Source of the DNA: Gammaproteobacteria bacterium
GTDB lineage: Bacteria; Pseudomonadota; Gammaproteobacteria; SZUA-229
Length of the DNA stretch: 52,421 nucleotides
Assembly (NCBI GenBank): GCA_015488295.1
Contig: WFOC01000003.1
Coordinates: forward strand, 1 to 52,421
Direction: 5' to 3'
Shown here: positions 18,930 to 29,491 of the stretch, piece by piece
Position numbering within the stretch: position 1 is the stretch's first letter
Layout: each line of letters opens with the position of its first letter
Program-made: the position numbers and the translations under genes
Notes under the pieces: model-generated
What the model was told of the DNA's origin: nothing
Databases searched by the model: none
What the model saw: the letters and a program-made list of their open reading frames with translations, nothing else

Positions 18930-19006
18930 TGGCGGACCGGACGGGATTCGAACCCGCGACCTCCGGCGTGACAGGCCGGCATTCTAACCAGCTGAACTAC
19001 CGGTCC
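18930..19006 (-). tRNA. tRNA-Asp (GTC)
   Basis: A full cloverleaf read on the minus strand: acceptor GGACCGG/CCGGTCC, D-arm AGTTCAGCTGGTTAGAATG, anticodon loop with GTC, T-arm GGGTTCGAATC and an encoded CCA. It is followed on the same strand side by tRNA-Val upstream. Confidence 0.97.
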
Positions 19007-19011
19007 GTACT

Positions 19012-19087
19012 TGGTGGGTGCTGAGGGAGTCGAACCCCCGACATTCGCCTTGTAAGGGCGACGCTCTACCAGCTGAGCTAAGCACCC
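19012..19087 (-). tRNA. tRNA-Val (TAC)
   Basis: Minus-strand cloverleaf: acceptor GGGTGCT/AGCACCC, D-arm TAGCTCAGCTGGTAGAGC, anticodon loop CTTACAA (TAC), T-arm GGGGTTCGACTC, encoded CCA. Only five bases separate it from tRNA-Asp, so both are probably processed from one transcript, possibly together with hupB. Confidence 0.97.
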
Positions 19088-19138
19088 TACTACGCAAAGA
19101 TGTCCTGAAAACACAATGACAGCCCTGCGGAAGGCGCG

Positions 19139-19411
19139 CTAGTTTACTGCATCTTTTAATGCTTTACCAGGCTTAAATGCAGGAACTTTTGCTGCTGCAA
19201 TCTGGATCTCTGCACCGGTTTGTGGATTACGTCCTGTGCGTGCTGCACGATCACGTACCAGGAATGTACCAAAGCCGACAACACCAACTTGCTCGCCTTT
19301 TGCAAGTGTGGATGTGATTGTGCCAAGCACTGAGTCAACTGCGCGTGCAGCGTCTGCTTTAGTCATGCCTGTTGATTCTGCAACAGCATCTGTAAGTTCT
19401 GTTTTATTCAT
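19139..19411 (-). CDS. hupB: DNA-binding protein HU-beta
   Basis: The 90-residue protein is a standard HU: N-terminal helices ([14 protein letters not shown]), the GFGTF turn, the DNA-binding arm ([12 protein letters not shown]) and the C-terminal [15 protein letters not shown] bends and compacts DNA. GGGAG lies six bases before the ATG. It follows lon, the canonical position for hupB. Confidence 0.97.
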   Translation of the reverse strand: MNKTELTDAVAESTGMTKADAARAVDSVLGTITSTLAKGEQVGVVGFGTFLVRDRAARTGRNPQTGAEIQIAAAKVPAFKPGKALKDAVN

Positions 19412-19715
19412 TGAATACTCCCATGTTCAGGTGATTTTAAATAGACAAACGATGTAGAGGTTATTATTTTAATGATGATTCCTGACAACGATTATCTGGA
19501 ACCAGGCAAAGGTTACTACCAAAGTTTTGCTAAGCGGGATTTATACAGTGAGTTAATCAGTGTGTCAACGCTAAACCTGCAAAAACACTGGCTTTTCAGT
19601 GATTTTTGCCAATAAAAAAGCCAACGCATTGATAAATGCGCTGGCTTTATTTTGTCAATAACTATAGAAGCAATTAGTTAAATAATTATATGCAGCCTTG
19701 CTGCAGATAAAATAT
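19412..19715. other. lon-hupB intergenic region
   Basis: About 300 bases with the lon terminator at one end and presumably the hupB promoter at the other. I saw no reading frame of interest and no further repeat. Confidence 0.5.
19617..19648 (-). terminator. Rho-independent terminator of lon
   Basis: On the minus strand AAAGCCAGCGCATT pairs with AATGCGTTGGCTTT around a four-base loop, followed by a T-run. It sits about 70 bases past the lon stop. Confidence 0.9.
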
Positions 19716-22154
19716 TTAATGCCGCAAGGCTGCCTCAGCTTTTTTATTTTTTGCTGATCTTGATGACTTCGTGCGACCTTTCACGTCATCTTTTAATGGC
19801 TCTGGCATTTCGGTTAATGCCAGCTCCAGCACCTCATCAATCCATCGTACCGGTTTCACATCCAGCTTGCTTAAAATGTTCTTGGGAATCTCCACCAGAT
19901 CTTTTTCATTCTCACGAGGAATCAATACCGTTTTAATGCCAGCACGATGTGCGGCCAGTAATTTTTCTTTCAGACCACCAATGGGTAACACTTCACCACG
20001 CAAAGTAATTTCGCCGGTCATGGCAACATTCGCATTCACCGGTTTTTTGGTGATTGATGAAGCCAGTGCAGTACACATACCAACGCCGGCACTGGGACCA
20101 TCTTTTGGTGTTGCACCTTCTGGCACGTGTACATGAATATCAATACTTTCCTGAAAATCCGGCTGTAAACCTAAGGTTGCAGCACGGCTACGAATAACGG
20201 TCATCGCTGCCTGAATTGATTCCTGCATCACATCACCGAGTTGACCTGTATAAGAAAGTTTGCCTTTACCCGGCATCACAGCAGATTCAATCGTCAGTAA
20301 CTCACCACCAACTTCTGTCCAGGCCAGACCGTTAACCTGCCCGATTTGATCATTGTCTTCAGCAACACCATAACGGAAACGCTTAACACCAAGATATTTT
20401 TCCAGCGTTTTTGGCGTAACCTTTGTCATCGCCTTTGCTTTCTTTTTATTGAGCACAACTTCTTTTACCACCTTGCGGCAGATCTTTGCGATCTCACGTT
20501 CGATGCTACGCACACCGGCTTCACGTGTGTAATAGCGCACTATATCCCGCAGTGCGGCATCAGTGATCTGGAGCTCATCTTCTTTCAGGCCGTTATTTTC
20601 CAGCTGTTTCGGCATTAGATAATTTTTTGCAATTTCAACTTTTTCATCTTCGGTGTAACCCGGCAGACGAATTACTTCCATGCGGTCTAACAATGGGCCG
20701 GGAATGTTCATGCTGTTTGCAGTAGCGACGAACATAACATCTGACAGGTCAAAATCGACTTCCAGATAATGGTCAGCAAAAGTATGGTTTTGCTCAGGGT
20801 CCAATACTTCCAGCAAGGCCGATGCCGGATCACCACGAAAGTCAGCCGCCATCTTGTCAATTTCATCAAGCAGGAACAATGGATTACGGGTGCCAACCTT
20901 GCTTAAGTTCTGAATAATTTTTCCTGGCAAGGAGCCGATATAAGTACGACGGTGACCACGAATTTCTGATTCATCACGCACGCCACCCAGCGCCATGCGA
21001 GTGTATTTACGATTGGTTGCTCTGGCGATGGAACGACCCAGGGATGTTTTACCAACACCCGGCGGACCAACCAGACACAGGATCGGGCCTTTTAATTTTT
21101 TCACACGCTGCTGTACAGCAAGATATTCCAGGATGCGCTCTTTTACTTTATCCAGGCCGTAATGATCATCGTTCAGCACTTCTTCTGCTGCCGCAAGATC
21201 ATGACGGATTTTTGATTTTTTCTTCCACGGGCAATCGACCAGCCAGTCAATGTAGTTGCGCACCACGGTGGCTTCTGCTGACATCGGTGACATCATCTTC
21301 AGCTTGTTTAATTCGCTGTCCGCTTTTTTTCTGGCCTCTTTGCTCATGCCAGATTTTTCAATTTTCTGTTCCAGCTCTTCGACTTCGTTCGGCGTATCTT
21401 CCATATCGCCGAGTTCTTTCTGAATAGCTTTCATCTGCTCATTCAGATAATACTCACGCTGGCTTTTTTCCATCTGCTGTTTGACACGGCCACGAATGCG
21501 TTTCTCGATTTGCAACATGTCGATCTCGCCATCAATCAGCTTCATGATGTATTCGAGTCTTTGCTGGACGTTGGAGATTTCCAGAATTTTCTGTTTCTCA
21601 TCCAGCTTCAATGACATATGCGCAGCAATGGTGTCGGAAAGGCGTGATGGCTCATCAATGCCGGCAAGCGAAGTCAGAACTTCGGCCGGGACTTTTTTGT
21701 TGAGTTTTACATATTGATCGAAGACACCAAGAGTCGAACGCGAAAGCACTTCGAGCTCCTGATCATCTTTGGAAACATCATCTGACAGCAATTGATAGCC
21801 AGCGACAAAAAAAGCGCCGCTCTCTTTCATGCCTTCAATGCGCGCACGCTGCGAACCTTCGACCAGCACCTTGATGGTGCCATCGGGCAGTTTCAATAAT
21901 TGCAGAATAGTGGCAAGTGTGCCGATCTCGTGAACATCGTCGATTGCAGGGTCATCAATATCCGCACTTTTCTGGGCAACCAGCAAAATCTGCTTGTTGT
22001 CCTGCATGGCGGCATCAAGCGCCTGTATGGATTTTTCACGGCCAACAAAAAGAGGGATGACCATGTGTGGATAAACCACTACATCACGTAAGGGTAAAAC
22101 GGGTACTTCTGAAGACGGTAATATGCCCGCTTCCTGGTCTTGTGTGCTAGCCAT
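19716..22154 (-). CDS. lon: ATP-dependent protease Lon
   Basis: Lon degrades misfolded and regulatory proteins in the cytoplasm. The 812-residue protein has the N-terminal substrate domain ([20 protein letters not shown]), an AAA+ module with GPPGVGKT, and a protease domain with catalytic Ser688 (PKDGPSAG) and Lys731 (GGLKEK). The C-terminal tail is lysine-rich and a little longer than in E. coli. Gene order clpX-lon-hupB is canonical. Confidence 0.98.
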   Translation of the reverse strand: MASTQDQEAGILPSSEVPVLPLRDVVVYPHMVIPLFVGREKSIQALDAAMQDNKQILLVAQKSADIDDPAIDDVHEIGTLATILQLLKLPDGTIKVLVEGSQRARIEGMKESGAFFVAGYQLLSDDVSKDDQELEVLSRSTLGVFDQYVKLNKKVPAEVLTSLAGIDEPSRLSDTIAAHMSLKLDEKQKILEISNVQQRLEYIMKLIDGEIDMLQIEKRIRGRVKQQMEKSQREYYLNEQMKAIQKELGDMEDTPNEVEELEQKIEKSGMSKEARKKADSELNKLKMMSPMSAEATVVRNYIDWLVDCPWKKKSKIRHDLAAAEEVLNDDHYGLDKVKERILEYLAVQQRVKKLKGPILCLVGPPGVGKTSLGRSIARATNRKYTRMALGGVRDESEIRGHRRTYIGSLPGKIIQNLSKVGTRNPLFLLDEIDKMAADFRGDPASALLEVLDPEQNHTFADHYLEVDFDLSDVMFVATANSMNIPGPLLDRMEVIRLPGYTEDEKVEIAKNYLMPKQLENNGLKEDELQITDAALRDIVRYYTREAGVRSIEREIAKICRKVVKEVVLNKKKAKAMTKVTPKTLEKYLGVKRFRYGVAEDNDQIGQVNGLAWTEVGGELLTIESAVMPGKGKLSYTGQLGDVMQESIQAAMTVIRSRAATLGLQPDFQESIDIHVHVPEGATPKDGPSAGVGMCTALASSITKKPVNANVAMTGEITLRGEVLPIGGLKEKLLAAHRAGIKTVLIPRENEKDLVEIPKNILSKLDVKPVRWIDEVLELALTEMPEPLKDDVKGRTKSSRSAKNKKAEAALRH

Positions 22155-22305
22155 GGCTACCTCTAATGATTAGTCGTTACTAGTAAGTGTAGACAAGTGC
22201 AAAGCTTTTCAAGTGCCTTACCAGCAAAATAGTCTGAAAACAAAAGTTATAGATTGTAAGCTGCTGTTTTATGACGGGCAGTGACGGTTTTTCTGCTCAG
22301 GGGTC

Positions 22306-23586
22306 TCAGCTTTCCTGACTGATTTTCTGTGGCTCACCGCCTTCATAAACCAGATACGGTTGATTACTGCCTTCAACCACAGCTTCATCAACAACCACTT
22401 TGGAAACACCCTCCAGTGACGGCAGTTCGTACATGGTATCGAGCAGAATGGTTTCCAGAATGGTTCGCAGACCACGGGCACCGGTCTTGCGCTCCATGGC
22501 TTTTTTGGCGATGGCATGCAGCGCTTCTTCTCGCAGCTCCAGCTCGCTGCCTTCCATCTCGATCATCTTGCCATACTGTTTGCTCAGTGCATTTCTGGGT
22601 TCGGTCAGAATAGTCACCAGGGCATCCTCATCCAGCTCTTCGAGCGTGGCGACAACAGGCAGACGTCCAACGAATTCCGGAATCAAACCGTAGGAAATAA
22701 GGTCATCCGCTTCCAGCTCATCAATCACTTCATGTGCTTTGCGCTCCTCATCTTTGGTGCGTACTTCCGCACCAAAGCCAATACCGCCCTTTTCAGAACG
22801 GTTACGAATCACTTTATCCAGGCCGGCAAATGCACCGCCGCAGATAAACAGAATATTTGATGTATCGACCTGTAAAAATTCCTGCTGTGGATGCTTGCGA
22901 CCACCCTGCGGTGGCACCGATGCAACCGTACCTTCAATCAGTTTAAGCAATGCCTGCTGTACACCTTCACCGGATACGTCACGGGTAATCGACGGGTTAT
23001 CTGACTTGCGCGAAATCTTGTCGATCTCATCGATGTAAACAATGCCGGTCTGCGCTTTATCAACGTCATAATCACATTTCTGTAAAAGTTTCTGAATGAT
23101 GTTTTCAACATCTTCACCAACATAACCGGCTTCAGTCAGCGTGGTAGCATCAGCGATGGTAAAAGGCACATCCAGCAGCCTGGCCAGGGTTTCAGCCAGC
23201 AGCGTTTTACCGGAGCCGGTTGGCCCGATCATCAGGATATTGCTTTTTGATAATTCGATATCGTCTTTTTTATGTTTTACTTCAAGACGTTTGTAGTGGT
23301 TATAAACCGCGACAGAGAGTATTTTCTTGGCACGCGCCTGACCGATAACATAATCGTCAAGAATGGCGTTAATTTCACGGGGGGTTGGTAATTTCTTGAT
23401 CGCTGTACTGGTTTCGTCTTCCAGCTCTTCAAGGATAATGTCATTACATAACTCGACACATTCGTCACAAACGTAAACGGACGGCCCCGCGATCAGCTTT
23501 TTGACTTCGTGCTGGCTCTTGCCACAGAAGGAGCAATAAAGCAGTTTTTCTGAATCATTTCCGGTGGTGTTTCTATCGTCGCTCAT
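22306..23586 (-). CDS. clpX: ClpX, unfoldase subunit of ClpXP
   Basis: ClpX recognises, unfolds and feeds substrates to ClpP. The 426-residue protein has the zinc-binding domain (C18, C21, C40, C43), Walker A GPTGSGKT at 121-128, and the IGF-type loop region (GFGAE) used for ClpP docking. It lies about 250 bases after clpP, enough for its own promoter. Confidence 0.98.
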   Translation of the reverse strand: MSDDRNTTGNDSEKLLYCSFCGKSQHEVKKLIAGPSVYVCDECVELCNDIILEELEDETSTAIKKLPTPREINAILDDYVIGQARAKKILSVAVYNHYKRLEVKHKKDDIELSKSNILMIGPTGSGKTLLAETLARLLDVPFTIADATTLTEAGYVGEDVENIIQKLLQKCDYDVDKAQTGIVYIDEIDKISRKSDNPSITRDVSGEGVQQALLKLIEGTVASVPPQGGRKHPQQEFLQVDTSNILFICGGAFAGLDKVIRNRSEKGGIGFGAEVRTKDEERKAHEVIDELEADDLISYGLIPEFVGRLPVVATLEELDEDALVTILTEPRNALSKQYGKMIEMEGSELELREEALHAIAKKAMERKTGARGLRTILETILLDTMYELPSLEGVSKVVVDEAVVEGSNQPYLVYEGGEPQKISQES

Positions 23587-23839
23587 AAATCTCTCTCAAC
23601 ACGTGGTTGCTGTTACCTTGCCAATTCACGCGCCATCTTTCAAGTTTTTCTTGCAGGTAATTATTAAAATCAATCTCTACACTAGACAATAGCGTATAGA
23701 TAAAATTCATGCAGGGTTTTAAGGGTGGTTTTTGATGATATTTTGTAGAAATATAAGGCTGAGCTTACATTTTTCAAGGATAAACCGGCCACTTAAGTAA
23801 ATAAATGACCGATTTTCTCCTGAATACGCAATTTCCGGA

Positions 23840-24466
23840 CTATTTACGTGTGTTTAGCACTTCGTCGATAAGGCCGTATTCGACAGCCTGCTCAGCCCCC
23901 ATAAAGTTATCACGCTCGGTATCATTATCGATTACTTCAATGCTTTGACCGGTATGATCTGCCAGCAGCTGGTTTAACTGCTCACGAATTTTCAGAATTT
24001 CCTTGGCGTGAATTTCGATATCACTCGCCTGCCCCTGATAACCACCCAATGGCTGGTGGATCATGACGCGGGAATGCGGCAGTGAAAAACGTTTGCCCTT
24101 GGCACCCGCCGCCAGTAATACCGCACCCATGCTGGCCGCCTGGCCAATACATAATGTGCTGATATCCGGCTTGATGAACTGCATGGTGTCATATATCGCC
24201 AGACCGGCTGTCACCGAACCGCCGGGAGAATTAATGTAAACCGAAATATCTTTATCCGGATTTTCCGACTCCAGGAACAATAGCTGCGCCACCACCAGAT
24301 TTGCCATATGGTCTTCAATCTGACCAACAATAAAAATTACACGCTCTTTCAGCAGGCGGGAATAGATGTCATACGAACGTTCACCGCGTGGTGTCTGTTC
24401 GATAACCATTGGAACAAGATTTAATGATTGTGCCTCTAAAGCACTATTAGAATTATTGTTGATCAT
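23840..24466 (-). CDS. clpP: ClpP serine protease subunit
   Basis: The 208-residue peptidase has the catalytic triad Ser112 (GQAASMGA), His137 (MIHQPLGG) and Asp186 (ERDNFM). A short propeptide is probably removed, as in E. coli. It is co-directional with tig, about 50 bases downstream, and partners ClpX. Confidence 0.98.
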   Translation of the reverse strand: MINNNSNSALEAQSLNLVPMVIEQTPRGERSYDIYSRLLKERVIFIVGQIEDHMANLVVAQLLFLESENPDKDISVYINSPGGSVTAGLAIYDTMQFIKPDISTLCIGQAASMGAVLLAAGAKGKRFSLPHSRVMIHQPLGGYQGQASDIEIHAKEILKIREQLNQLLADHTGQSIEVIDNDTERDNFMGAEQAVEYGLIDEVLNTRK

Positions 24467-24517
24467 TATTTACGCCGTCGTCTTTTATTTATTTCAGAAG
24501 TCTGAATAATAGTCGCT

Positions 24518-25813
24518 TTACGCAGTTTTACCCGTTTCCGGATTCATTACTTCATCAAAAGTACTGTTTTTAGTGCTGATAGATGCCTGTTCAGCAACCC
24601 AGTCAACTACTTTGTCTTCCATTACCAGCGTCTGAATGCCGCTTAACAGTTCCTGATTACCCATGTAATAATTCACAAATTCGCTCGGATCATCATAATC
24701 CTTCGCCATATCTTCAACCCGCTCCTTGATCATGTCCGCATCAATCTGAAGCTCGGATATTTTAGCTACTTCAGCCAGAATCATACCCAGCTGAACGCGA
24801 CGTTTGGCATCATCCATGAAGGCTTCAGCTGTTACGTTGCTGCCCGGTGTTTGCACTTCGGTCTGTTTCTTCAGCGTTTCAGCTTCCTGCTGCACTATAG
24901 CTGTTGGCACGTCGATGGCATTGGCAGTAACCAGTGCTTCCATCACGTTTGCCTTTAATATGCTGCGTAATTTTCTGCCCAGTTCACGTTCCATGTTGGC
25001 GCGTATATCTGTTTTCAATTGCTCGACATCACCACTTTCAACACCAAACGCTTTGGCAAAAGCCTCATCAAGCTCAGGCATTTTTGGCTCTTCAACTTTT
25101 TTCACAGTAACTGCAAATTCAGCTTCTTTTCCAGCAAGTTCGCTAGAAGCATAATCTTCAGGGAAGGAAACTTTGAAGGTGGTTTCATCGCCGGCTTTCA
25201 GACCCTTCAAATGTTCTTCAAAACCGGGGATCATCTGGCCAGCACCCAGCACGACAGGCATATCGTTAGCGCTGCCGCCATCAAATTTTTCGCCATCAAC
25301 GCTGCCGACAAAGTCGATGCTGATGCGGTCATCGTTAGCAGAAGCACGGTCCACTTCTGACCAGTCCATCTTCTGCTTACGCAGTACGTCGATCATTTTC
25401 TCGACATCGCTGTCGTCAACACTGGCTTCTACTTTTTCGACAGCAAGATCTGCAACCGGAGCAAGTGTTACTTCAGGATAAATTTCAAAAGTCGCGGTAT
25501 ATTCCATCGCCTGGCCTAACGCCAGCTCCTGCGTTTGAATGACAGGCTCGCCCGCTGGCTGCAGTTTTTCCTGTGTCACCGCTTCCTGGAAGGTGCGCTG
25601 CATTAATTCACCGGCAACTTCCTGCAAGATGGTTCCGGAATATTTTTGCTTAACAACCTTGAAAGGAACCTTACCCGGGCGAAAGCCATCAATCCGCACT
25701 GTATTTTTTATAGAATTCAGTCGGTTGTTCACTTCCATCTCGACGGTTTCTGCAGGCACCTGAACAGTTAACTTACGCTCTAGACCTTCACCTGCTTCAA
25801 CTGAAACTTGCAT
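24518..25813 (-). CDS. tig: Trigger factor
   Basis: A ribosome-associated chaperone and peptidyl-prolyl isomerase. The 431-residue protein has the ribosome-binding N-terminal domain with the GFRPGKVP signature near 44-51, an FKBP-type domain (DRISIDFVGSVDGEKFDGG) around 160-240, and a long helical C-terminal domain. It lies between the tRNA cluster and clpP, as usual in gammaproteobacteria. Confidence 0.97.
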   Translation of the reverse strand: MQVSVEAGEGLERKLTVQVPAETVEMEVNNRLNSIKNTVRIDGFRPGKVPFKVVKQKYSGTILQEVAGELMQRTFQEAVTQEKLQPAGEPVIQTQELALGQAMEYTATFEIYPEVTLAPVADLAVEKVEASVDDSDVEKMIDVLRKQKMDWSEVDRASANDDRISIDFVGSVDGEKFDGGSANDMPVVLGAGQMIPGFEEHLKGLKAGDETTFKVSFPEDYASSELAGKEAEFAVTVKKVEEPKMPELDEAFAKAFGVESGDVEQLKTDIRANMERELGRKLRSILKANVMEALVTANAIDVPTAIVQQEAETLKKQTEVQTPGSNVTAEAFMDDAKRRVQLGMILAEVAKISELQIDADMIKERVEDMAKDYDDPSEFVNYYMGNQELLSGIQTLVMEDKVVDWVAEQASISTKNSTFDEVMNPETGKTA

Positions 25814-25884
25814 AATTACCTCGGTAAATAAAACTTATGTGAGCTGCTATAAATAAATTTATAAAAAACAGCTCTATAGAAAAA

Positions 25885-25968
<84 letters not shown>

Positions 25969-26050
25969 AATAAGATGTTGATATTAACAAAAAAAGGCAG
26001 GTTTTTCCTGCCCTATTTTATCGTTATCAGCCTTTTGGCATCAAATATTA

Positions 26051-26102
26051 TGGTTAGTAATCAGGGATTTAACGCCCCGCGCTACCAGTTGAGCTAACCA
26101 CC
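26051..26102 (-). pseudogene. Truncated tRNA-like sequence
   Basis: On the minus strand GGTGGTTAGCTCAACTGGTA resembles a tRNA 5' end and D-arm, followed by an anticodon-like GGGGCGTTAAATCCC. No T-arm is present. Instead the sequence ends CTAACCA, which can pair with the GGTTAG near the 5' end. It sits between tRNA-His and tRNA-Leu, so it is probably a degenerate tRNA copy. Its 5'-half resembles a tRNA with GTT in the anticodon position. Confidence 0.45.
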
Positions 26103-26145
26103 TGTAGCGGCGCACTCTGTCGAGAACCTTAAGCTCTCTTAAATA

Positions 26146-26222
26146 TGGGGTGGACGATGGGGCTCGAACCCACGACGACCGGAATCACAATCCGGGACTC
26201 TACCAACTGAGCTACGTCCACC
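26146..26222 (-). tRNA. tRNA-His (GTG)
   Basis: Minus-strand cloverleaf: 5' GGTGGAC with the extra G-1, D-arm TAGCTCAGTTGGTAGAG, anticodon loop TTGTGAT (GTG), T-arm GGGTTCGAGCC, and discriminator C before the encoded CCA, as required for histidine tRNA. Confidence 0.97.
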
Positions 26223-26248
26223 ATAATTTTTATATGCTGGCGTATGTC

Positions 26249-26325
26249 TGGCACGCCTGGCAGGATTCGAACCTGCTACCCTCGGCTTAGAAGGCCGATG
26301 CTCTATCCGAGTGAGCTACAGGCGC
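26249..26325 (-). tRNA. tRNA-Arg (TCT)
   Basis: Minus-strand cloverleaf: acceptor GCGCCTG/CAGGCGT (one G-U pair), D-arm TAGCTCACTCGGATAGAGC, anticodon loop CTTCTAA (TCT), T-arm CAGGTTCGAATC, encoded CCA. Confidence 0.97.
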
Positions 26326-26394
26326 AGAATTTTAAACCTGTTTTACATAAACAAACTTACACCAGTCACAATCCATCGCAACCAGCTTTAAATA

Positions 26395-26471
26395 TGGTCG
26401 GGGTAGAGAGATTCGAACTCCCGACATCCTGCTCCCAAAGCAGGCGCGCTACCAGACTGCGCTATACCCCG
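26395..26471 (-). tRNA. tRNA-Pro (TGG)
   Basis: Minus-strand cloverleaf: acceptor CGGGGTA/TACCCCG, D-arm TAGCGCAGTCTGGTAGCGC, anticodon loop TTTGGGA (TGG), T-arm GAGTTCGAATC, encoded CCA. It is the first gene of the tRNA operon Pro-Arg-His-Leu. Confidence 0.97.
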
Positions 26472-26661
26472 ACATCTCCTGAACGAACCGTGAAAACTTA
26501 ATTGGGCTGTTTCCACACGAATCAAGAGGCGGGGAATATTACGCTTTGCTAAAGCGCGGGTCAAGACACTTTCTCATTTATAGTTCGTGATAACTGTTGC
26601 TTGTAGAAAGCATGGCTCACGTGCGAAAATTACATTCTTTCAGCGTAACAAAATAATTAAT

Positions 26662-27525
26662 ATGTCAGCACAGATCATAGACGGTAAAGCTATCGCAGCC
26701 GATGTCAGAAATCAGGTACGCCTCGATATCGAACAACGCATCAAAAATAACAGGCGTGCGCCCGGGCTGGCCGTCATCCTGGTGGGGCTCGATCCGGCTT
26801 CGCAGGTTTATGTCAGAAAAAAACGTGAGGCCTGTGATGAAGCCGGCCTGGTTTCAAAATCGTATGATCTCGATGAAAATACCGACCAGCAAACTTTGTT
26901 AAAGCTGATCGAGGAATTAAATAACGATACCAGCATCGACGGCATCCTGGTACAGCTGCCGCTACCTGAGCACATCGATGACACCCTGATACTGGAAGCC
27001 ATCCACCCCGATAAAGATGTCGACGGCTTTCATCCCTACAATATCGGCCGCCTGGTACAGCGCATGCCCACACTGCGCCCATGCACTCCACACGGTGTTA
27101 TTCACATGCTGGAAAGTATTGGCGAAAAATTTAAAGGTCGTCACGCGGTGGTCGTTGGCGCGTCCAATATCGTCGGCCGCCCCATGAATCTGGAATTATT
27201 ACTGGCCGGTGCCACCGTCACCGTCACCCACCGCTTCACCAATGATCTGGCTTCTTACGTGGCAGATGCTGACATTCTGGTCGTCGCTGTTGGCAAACCC
27301 GGCATTGTCAAAGGTGAATGGGTAAAACCCGGTGCAACTGTTATCGATGTTGGCATCAACCGCCTGCCCAACGGCAAGCTGACCGGTGATGTCGATTTTG
27401 AGGCCGCCGCAGAACGCGCTGCCTGGATCACCCCCGTGCCCGGAGGCGTTGGCCCGATGACCGTCGCCATGCTGATCCGCAATACCTTGCAGGCCGCCGA
27501 GAAACATGACCTGAATACGGCATAG
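26662..27525 (+). CDS. folD: Bifunctional methylenetetrahydrofolate dehydrogenase/cyclohydrolase
   Basis: FolD interconverts methylene-, methenyl- and formyl-tetrahydrofolate. The start taken here gives a 287-residue protein beginning [12 protein letters not shown], the family N-terminus; a frame extension to 26587 has no family support. It has the [13 protein letters not shown] block with the catalytic lysine, [16 protein letters not shown], and the Rossmann motif [12 protein letters not shown]. It diverges from the tRNA operon. Confidence 0.95.
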   Translation: MSAQIIDGKAIAADVRNQVRLDIEQRIKNNRRAPGLAVILVGLDPASQVYVRKKREACDEAGLVSKSYDLDENTDQQTLLKLIEELNNDTSIDGILVQLPLPEHIDDTLILEAIHPDKDVDGFHPYNIGRLVQRMPTLRPCTPHGVIHMLESIGEKFKGRHAVVVGASNIVGRPMNLELLLAGATVTVTHRFTNDLASYVADADILVVAVGKPGIVKGEWVKPGATVIDVGINRLPNGKLTGDVDFEAAAERAAWITPVPGGVGPMTVAMLIRNTLQAAEKHDLNTA

Positions 27526-27848
27526 ATTTCCGGCGCAACAATGATTCAAGGTAATAAAAAACCTGCCATAAAGAAAAGTTGGCAGTCATCAGTTTGCAGT
27601 CAATAGTAAAAGAAAAAGCTTATTCACCACAGAGGCACAGAGAACACAGAGAAAAGCCTTTCTTTATTGTTTACTGCGCCGCAGGCGCATTAAACAAAAA
27701 AACTCTGTGCCCTCTGTACCCTCTGTGCCTCTGTGGTGAAATCATTTTTAAAGTTTTTTTGTTTTTAACTGCCTACTGCAAACTGCCAACTTCTCTTTTA
27801 CGTCATTTTCAAACCGCAAATACAAACAAAAACATAAAGTCTCTCTGC
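27526..27848. repeat. Nested palindromic heptamer repeat downstream of folD
   Basis: This gap holds two nested inverted repeats. The outer arms are 27573-27612 (GTTGGCAGTCATCAGTTTGC) and 27767-27798 (the reverse type, ending GCCAACTT). The inner arms are 27622-27654 (CACCACAGAGGCACAGAG) and 27701-27740 (CTCTGTGCC...TGTGGTGAA). A GCGCC/GGCGC hairpin sits in the centre. No gene is present. It may end transcription from folD and the convergent CBS gene. Confidence 0.75.
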
Positions 27849-28256
27849 TCAAAAATGCACCAGACCTTTCAGCACCATATCGGTGTAGCTGATAATGCCA
27901 ATCACTTTTCGGTTCTCCACCACCGGCGCACGTGACAGGCCAAACTTTTCAAAATAGCGCGCGCAGTAACGAATATCCATGGCAGGATCAACCGGCAACA
28001 ACGGCTTTGCCATAATCTCATAAACATTCACCCGGTCCGGCGAACGGTCTTTTGCCAGCACTTCTCTGGCGATGTCAGAAATCAATACCATGCCGTACTC
28101 ATCGTCATCATGCCGCTTGTTCACGATCAACGATTTTGTCTCGACATGCTTCATGGTACGCAGCGCATCCATCACTGTGACCCGACCATCGATCATATCA
28201 AATTCCTGCTTCATCACATCGCGCACGCGAATGATTTTTCTGTCCGAACTCATCAT
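27849..28256 (-). CDS. CBS-domain pair protein
   Basis: The 135-residue protein consists of two CBS motifs (VRDVMKQEFDMIDGRVTVMDAL, shown here in parts, and VYEIMAKPLLPVDPAMDI, with VIGIISYTDMVLKGL at the end). CBS pairs bind adenine nucleotides and regulate transporters or enzymes. The start overlaps the stop of the PII-like gene (ATGA). Last gene of a four-gene unit with a DUF1538 pair, so it may sense energy state for that transporter. Confidence 0.85.
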   Translation of the reverse strand: MMSSDRKIIRVRDVMKQEFDMIDGRVTVMDALRTMKHVETKSLIVNKRHDDDEYGMVLISDIAREVLAKDRSPDRVNVYEIMAKPLLPVDPAMDIRYCARYFEKFGLSRAPVVENRKVIGIISYTDMVLKGLVHF

Positions 28257-28603
28257 AATTCTGCCTCCACCACATCCACTAATTTTTCTATCTGATGCGC
28301 CACACCTACGGCATCTTCAACATCAATCTGAATCGCAATGCCGGTACCCGGTCGTTCTTCAAACTCCCCGACTTCGGCAATTTTTTCAATGATATGCCGA
28401 CTCAGATGTTCTTCGACCAGAAACAGAACAACATCACGCTGCGCCTCTAATGACAGACCAAAAAAGGTTTTTTTCTCCGCCAGTCCCTGACCTCGCGCAT
28501 TATTGATCACCGTTGCTCCTGTAGCACCTTCTTTTCTGGCGGCATCCATCACTGCCGACGTTTTTGAATCTTCAACGAAGGTAAGGATTAATTTAAAGTG
28601 CAT
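28253..28603 (-). CDS. PII-like regulatory protein
   Basis: A 116-residue protein with a GlnB-like fold (MHFKLILTFVEDSKTSAVMD, GATGATVINNARGQGL, then VVLFLVEEHLSRHII and TGIAIQIDVEDAVGV). It lacks the uridylylated tyrosine T-loop of true PII. The ATG at 28603 has GGGGAGG six bases upstream; an ATG further up (28618) lacks a site. Proteins of this type often control neighbouring membrane transporters in response to small ligands. The neighbouring DUF1538 pair is the likely target. Confidence 0.82.
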   Translation of the reverse strand: MHFKLILTFVEDSKTSAVMDAARKEGATGATVINNARGQGLAEKKTFFGLSLEAQRDVVLFLVEEHLSRHIIEKIAEVGEFEERPGTGIAIQIDVEDAVGVAHQIEKLVDVVEAEL

Positions 28604-28645
28604 GATATGCCTCCCCATTATTTAAAATCTGTTTACTCATTAGAG

Positions 28646-29491
28646 TTAACTCCGCTCATCTGGTTTAGTATTTTGCCCGCTGCCGCTTTGCTTCTTTTGA
28701 TAATACTCGTCTTTCGATCTTTTCTTTAAAGCATGCGCATCTTTAAATTCTGACAACTGCGCGTAAGCCATCACAGAAATAATCGGACACAGGCTGGCAA
28801 ACGCAATCAGACCAAAACCATCGATCAACGGACTTCGCCCCGGCACGGTTTCTGCCAGCCCCAGACCCAGTGCAGCAACCAGTGGCACGGTCACCGTCGA
28901 GGTGGTAACACCACCGGAATCATAAGCCAGCGGCACGATTAATTTTGGTGAGAAAAATGTCTGGATGACGACGATAACGTAACCGCTGATAATAAAATAA
29001 TGCATCGGTGCGCCGATGACGATGCGATAACTGCCCAGCGCCAGGCCGATAGCAACACCAATCGCCACCGCCACCCGCAAACCCCAGACACCAATCGCAC
29101 CACCGGAAACTTCATTGGCTTTCATCGCCACCGCGATCAATGCCGGCTCAGCAATGGTGGTGCCGGCACCGATGGCAAAGGCAAAAATATACACCCAGTA
29201 ATAATCCTGCCAGTGCAACGCACCAGTGGTTATACGCACGCTCTGCAAAAATTCCGGATTGGTCAACTGCTCGGCCATGCTACGGCCAATGGGAAACAGT
29301 GCCTGCTCCAGCCCGAGCAGAAAGAAGGTAATGCCGATCAGCACATACAGCATACCGGCCAGCACTTTTTTCAGATTTCTCACCCGCTTTCGAATCACCA
29401 GAAACTGAAAGCCAAAAATAATCACAGCAATCGGCAACACATCAAAAAACGTATCCAGCAGCAAGCCTGGGAAATCCTGAAAAAACTGCAT
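28646..29491 (-). CDS. DUF1538 membrane protein, second of a pair
   Basis: A 281-residue protein with about seven membrane segments; it contains FFLLGLEQALFPIGRSMAE, the [19 protein letters not shown] block and [20 protein letters not shown]. The same three blocks occur in the upstream gene. DUF1538 pairs have been reported (from memory: UmpA/UmpB in Halomonas) to work as cation/proton antiporters; this is not proven here. The ATG overlaps the upstream stop as TGATG. A charged tail follows the last helix. Confidence 0.85.
   Translation of the reverse strand: MQFFQDFPGLLLDTFFDVLPIAVIIFGFQFLVIRKRVRNLKKVLAGMLYVLIGITFFLLGLEQALFPIGRSMAEQLTNPEFLQSVRITTGALHWQDYYWVYIFAFAIGAGTTIAEPALIAVAMKANEVSGGAIGVWGLRVAVAIGVAIGLALGSYRIVIGAPMHYFIISGYVIVVIQTFFSPKLIVPLAYDSGGVTTSTVTVPLVAALGLGLAETVPGRSPLIDGFGLIAFASLCPIISVMAYAQLSEFKDAHALKKRSKDEYYQKKQSGSGQNTKPDERS

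Noticed and set aside
26244..26501. Open reading frame of 85 codons across the tRNA cluster
   Set aside because: It overlaps tRNA-Arg and tRNA-Pro in antisense and has no family features.
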